A stretch of 8,763 bases of DNA from an uncultured Granulosicoccaceae bacterium (GTDB lineage Bacteria > Pseudomonadota > Gammaproteobacteria > Granulosicoccales > Granulosicoccaceae). The position numbers were made by a program, and so were the translations under genes. The stretch is from assembly GCA_937951695.1 (NCBI GenBank), contig CALFBL010000160.1, forward strand, positions 1-8,763, read 5' to 3'. Below the pieces are notes generated by a model. It was not told the DNA's origin. It did no database searches and saw nothing but the letters and a program-made list of their open reading frames with translations. This document shows positions 6,687 to 8,763 of the stretch, piece after piece; the first letter of the stretch is position 1; each line of letters starts with the position of its first letter.

Positions 6687-6962
6687 ATGTCACCCGACGC
6701 ACTGGTTCTGATGTTGTTAATAGGTATCGTATTCGGTGGTGTCTCAGCCGTCGTGCTTCGCGGTCGTCGCAGCGTGTTTTTCCTGAACATTCTATTCGGT
6801 GTGATCGGTGCCTCCCTCGGTGCGTTTCTGCCAGTACTACTCGGCCGGGAAACCTTCGTAGTCACCGAAGGATCAGGATATTTGTTGCGCGCACTGGGTG
6901 GGGCTTTCGTGTTGGTGCTGATCGCCAGCCTGTTTCGTTCGGCCAAACCCGGGGAGCGATAA
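6687..6962 (+). CDS. Small three-helix membrane protein, GlsB/YeaQ/YmgE-like
   Basis: The 91-residue product is almost entirely hydrophobic, with three predicted membrane helices near residues 5-24, 30-53 and 65-85. Between helices 1 and 2 is LRGRRSVFFLNILFGVIGASLG, broken by the charged RGRR loop; the Gly-rich ILFGVIGASLGAF segment is the pattern seen in the small GlsB/YeaQ/YmgE (transglycosylase-associated) membrane family, whose biochemical role is unclear. The C-terminus is a short basic tail. I place the start at ATG 6687 because GGAAG lies about six bases upstream; an in-frame ATG at 6675 is possible but has only an A-run before it. It ends 3 nt before the crotonase gene, so the two are probably cotranscribed. 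The family assignment is by pattern and moderate. Confidence 0.75.
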   Translation: MSPDALVLMLLIGIVFGGVSAVVLRGRRSVFFLNILFGVIGASLGAFLPVLLGRETFVVTEGSGYLLRALGGAFVLVLIASLFRSAKPGER

Positions 6963-6965
6963 GCG

Positions 6966-7754
6966 ATGTCTTTTACGCAACGTACCTTTGACGATCTTCT
7001 ACTTGCTGAGGCGGGTGGCGTTGCCACCATCACCCTGAACCGCCCAGACAAACTCAACAGTTTCACCGAGAAACTGCACGCCAACTTACTCGATGTCTTG
7101 CGCACCGCCGATGCCTATCCGGAGATTCGCTGTGTGGTGTTAACCGGCGCCGGTAAAGGTTTTTGCGCCGGTCAAGATCTTGGCGATCTCGACATGAATA
7201 ATTTGCAAGACGTTCTGGAACGCCAATACAACCCACTGCTTCGTCAGATCGCCGCCATGCAAACCCCCATCATCGCTAGCGTCAATGGCGTTGCCGCCGG
7301 GGCCGGCGCTAACGTTGCGTTGAATTGCGACATTGTGCTGGCGGCGACGTCCGCCAAATTCATCCAATCGTTTAGCCAGATTGGCCTGGTACCCGATGGC
7401 GGTGGCAGCTGGATTTTGCCTCGTCTGGTTGGTCAGGCACGAGCGATGGCCTTGGCGATGACCGCAGAGCCTGTCATGGCCGATGACGCGGTCACCATGG
7501 GTATGATTTACAAAGCGGTTGACGATGAACAACTGCAGCAAACCACAGACCAATTGGCCACGATGCTCGCCAATATGCCCACCACTGCACTGTCTCTGAT
7601 CCGCAACATGATGCGTCAAAGCCTTACAAATACATTAGACCAACAGCTCGATATCGAACGTGACTTCCAACATCTGGCCAGTCAGACCAAAGATTTTCGG
7701 GAAGGGGTCGATGCCTTTATCAATAAGCGCAGACCTGTCTACACCGGCCAGTAA
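6966..7754 (+). CDS. paaG: PaaG-like crotonase (1,2-epoxyphenylacetyl-CoA isomerase / enoyl-CoA hydratase-isomerase)
   Basis: The 262-residue protein is a full-length crotonase. NRPDKLNSF (25-33), GKGFCAGQDL (63-72) and NGVAAGAGA (107-115) form the CoA-binding and oxyanion-hole elements, and Asp144 in LVPDGGGSW sits where E. coli PaaG has its active Asp. There is no Glu at the other crotonase acid position, in line with an isomerase rather than a classic hydratase. Resemblance to E. coli PaaG runs to the end: LDQQLDIERDFQ, then REGVDAF and a KRRPVYTG tail. PaaG isomerises the epoxide of phenylacetyl-CoA to an oxepin-CoA. No other paa gene is visible, so it may work on another unsaturated acyl-CoA. 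GGGGAG about eight bases upstream gives a usable ribosome-binding site. Confidence 0.8.
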   Translation: MSFTQRTFDDLLLAEAGGVATITLNRPDKLNSFTEKLHANLLDVLRTADAYPEIRCVVLTGAGKGFCAGQDLGDLDMNNLQDVLERQYNPLLRQIAAMQTPIIASVNGVAAGAGANVALNCDIVLAATSAKFIQSFSQIGLVPDGGGSWILPRLVGQARAMALAMTAEPVMADDAVTMGMIYKAVDDEQLQQTTDQLATMLANMPTTALSLIRNMMRQSLTNTLDQQLDIERDFQHLASQTKDFREGVDAFINKRRPVYTGQ

Positions 7755-7765
7755 TACGGGCAATA

Positions 7766-7786
7766 CACCGCCATTTGATGACGGTG
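7766..7786 (+). terminator. Possible weak terminator hairpin after the crotonase gene
   Basis: CACCG (7766-7770) pairs with CGGTG (7782-7786), and inside one mismatch CAT pairs with ATG around a TTG loop. The stem begins 11 nt after the crotonase stop. No T-run follows, only CGTCCTAAAAACG, so intrinsic termination is doubtful. It may act with Rho or as an mRNA 3' end protector. Confidence 0.3.
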
Positions 7787-7827
7787 CGTCCTAAAAACGA
7801 GAGCTGGCGCAAAACTTCTGGCATTCC

Positions 7828-7854
7828 TGTCGCTACGGTGACCGTAAATGTCGC
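7828..7854. promoter_or_regulatory. 13-bp palindrome flanked by direct repeats upstream of the corrinoid gene (possible operator)
   Basis: TACGGTGACCGTA (7834-7846) is a perfect dyad with 6-bp arms and one central base. TGTCGC occurs directly before it (7828-7833) and again just after it (7849-7854), 21 bp apart, which is two helical turns. It lies about 95 bp upstream of the corrinoid protein start, inside the only long non-coding gap of the window. A TATACT (7896-7901) resembling a -10 box follows, but without a -35 at proper spacing. The spacing suits a dimeric activator or repressor; the protein is unknown. Confidence 0.35.
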
Positions 7855-7939
7855 AAGATTGTGGCTTGTTTGCCCGTGTTCGCTGCATTCCCCCATATAC
7901 TCCCGTGAATTAACCACGTCTGCTGGAGATCTTTGGCTG

Positions 7940-8647
7940 ATGAGTGATCAAGACAATTTCGACGACGAAGAAGACATCATTCTCGATGAGCTAAACGATG
8001 AAGAACTCACCGAGCAAATGCACGATGATCTCTACAACGGGCTCAAAGAAGAAATCATTGAAGGCACTAACATACTGCTCAAACGCGGTTGGGGTGCAGA
8101 CAAGGTTTTAAACGATGCACTGGTTGAAGGCATGCGCATTGTCGGCATCGATTTCCGCGACGGCATCCTATTCGTACCCGAAGTACTCATGGCGGCAAAC
8201 GCGATGAAAGGTGGCATGGCCATCCTACGTCCGCTGTTGGCTGAAACCGGCGCACCACCGATCGGCAAAGTGGTTATCGGCACGGTCAAGGGCGACATTC
8301 ACGATATCGGCAAAAACCTGGTGGGCATGATGCTCGAAGGCGCAGGCTTTGAAGTGATCGATCTGGGCATCAACAACCCGGTTGAGGATTATCTGGCCGC
8401 CTTGGTAGAACACAAACCCGACATATTGGGCATGTCCGCGTTGTTAACCACCACCATGCCGTATATGAAGGTTGTCATCGATACCTTGAAAGAAGAAGGC
8501 TTACGCGACGACTTTATTGTGCTCGTCGGTGGTGCACCGCTGAATGAAGAATTTGGTGACGCCATTGGGGCCGACGCCTATTGTCGTGATGCAGCTGTCG
8601 CGGTAGAAACAGCCAAGAGCCTGATCGCGGAACGTCGCGCCAGCTAA
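7940..8647 (+). CDS. Methyltransferase-type corrinoid (B12-binding) protein
   Basis: The 235-residue protein carries cobalamin and shuttles a methyl group between two methyltransferases, as MtaC, MtbC or MttC-type proteins do. An N-terminal helical cap domain (about residues 28-105, with the RGWGADKVLNDALVEGM pattern) precedes a Rossmann B12 domain. The B12 motif is complete: GDIHDIGKN with the cobalt ligand His121, SALLTT with Ser166, and VGGAP with Gly197-Gly198. I chose ATG at 7940; the frame is open 55 codons further up, but that stretch begins at a TTG, is low in family features and contains the putative control elements. GGAG lies 11 bases upstream, a rather long spacing. The first 30 residues hold 15 Asp/Glu and no Lys or Arg, an unusual leader. 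No cognate methyltransferase is in the window, so the methyl donor is unknown. Confidence 0.92.
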   Translation: MSDQDNFDDEEDIILDELNDEELTEQMHDDLYNGLKEEIIEGTNILLKRGWGADKVLNDALVEGMRIVGIDFRDGILFVPEVLMAANAMKGGMAILRPLLAETGAPPIGKVVIGTVKGDIHDIGKNLVGMMLEGAGFEVIDLGINNPVEDYLAALVEHKPDILGMSALLTTTMPYMKVVIDTLKEEGLRDDFIVLVGGAPLNEEFGDAIGADAYCRDAAVAVETAKSLIAERRAS

Positions 8648-8652
8648 ATGCG

Positions 8653-8763
8653 ATGCGGGCCAAGAAAACCACACTGGTTATTGCCTGCGGTGCCATAGCG
8701 CACGAACTGATGGCGGTGATTGAGGCCAACCACCTCGATCACCTCGAGGTCCAGTGCCTACCC
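8653..8763 (+). CDS. DUF1638-family protein, N-terminal part (cut by window edge)
   Basis: Thirty-seven codons are visible, starting MRAKKTTLVIACGAIAHELM and continuing to HLEVQCLP at the edge. The LVIACGAIAHEL block followed by a strand ending in CLP is what I recognise as the opening of DUF1638 proteins, in which the Cys-Gly and Cys-Leu-Pro cysteines are conserved. Genes of this family are often found beside corrinoid proteins and methyltransferases, and its position 5 nt after the corrinoid gene fits an operon. Function is not established, though paired cysteines would allow metal or cobalamin-related chemistry (inference). ATG at 8653 is used; another ATG at 8648 overlaps nothing useful because it is out of frame. 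No clear ribosome-binding site is seen, which suggests coupling to the gene before it. Confidence 0.75.
   Translation, partial: MRAKKTTLVIACGAIAHELMAVIEANHLDHLEVQCLP

Noticed and set aside
6554..7105. 183-codon leftward reading frame over the small membrane protein and crotonase start
   Set aside because: It is antisense to two well-supported genes, is Ser/Arg/Thr-rich with no family features, and has the look of a shadow frame.
7862..7875. Sigma-54-like TGGC...TGC sequence upstream of the corrinoid gene
   Set aside because: The GG and GC dinucleotides are only 7 bp apart instead of the required 10.
7775..7939. Open 55-codon extension upstream of the corrinoid protein start
   Set aside because: It begins at a TTG inside a hairpin, has no ribosome-binding site, shows no corrinoid-family features and covers the palindrome and promoter-like sequence.
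7755..7939. Cobalamin riboswitch before the corrinoid gene
   Set aside because: I looked for the B12 box and the expected multi-stem layout and saw neither; the gap is also short for one.

Overview
The window looks like chromosomal DNA of a gammaproteobacterium, probably a free-living (perhaps marine) one. The left half carries the aspS-nudB-yebC-ruvC-ruvA order familiar from gammaproteobacterial housekeeping clusters, and the proteins resemble their Escherichia coli and Pseudomonas counterparts. Gene density is high, the longest non-coding gap is about 185 bp, and I see no mobile element, tRNA, rRNA or CRISPR array.

Positions 1-4516 form one leftward operon of six genes: aspS, nudB, an alpha/beta hydrolase, yebC, ruvC and ruvA (cut by the left edge). 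Gaps are 12 nt or less or 4-nt stop/start overlaps, except for 38 bp before yebC. It joins aspartyl-tRNA charging, a folate-pathway Nudix step, a YebC/TACO1 translation factor and the Holliday-junction enzymes. The hydrolase is the unexpected member. AspRS has sequence features of the non-discriminating type.

Positions 4517-4613 are a divergent promoter region with an inverted repeat over the predicted promoters. It serves aspS to the left and a PfkB-family (adenosine kinase-like) gene to the right. That kinase gene converges, with a 7-bp gap, on a leftward EamA/DMT permease gene. A 20-bp perfect palindrome lies inside the permease 3' end.

Positions 6687-7754 hold a small rightward pair: a three-helix membrane protein of the GlsB/YeaQ kind and a PaaG-like crotonase. 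After a 185-bp spacer with a 13-bp palindrome inside a direct repeat comes a methyltransferase-type corrinoid protein, and 5 nt later the start of a DUF1638 protein that runs off the right edge. This pair is the least understood part of the window. It looks like the front of a corrinoid-dependent one-carbon (methylamine/betaine-type) module whose methyltransferases would lie to the right.
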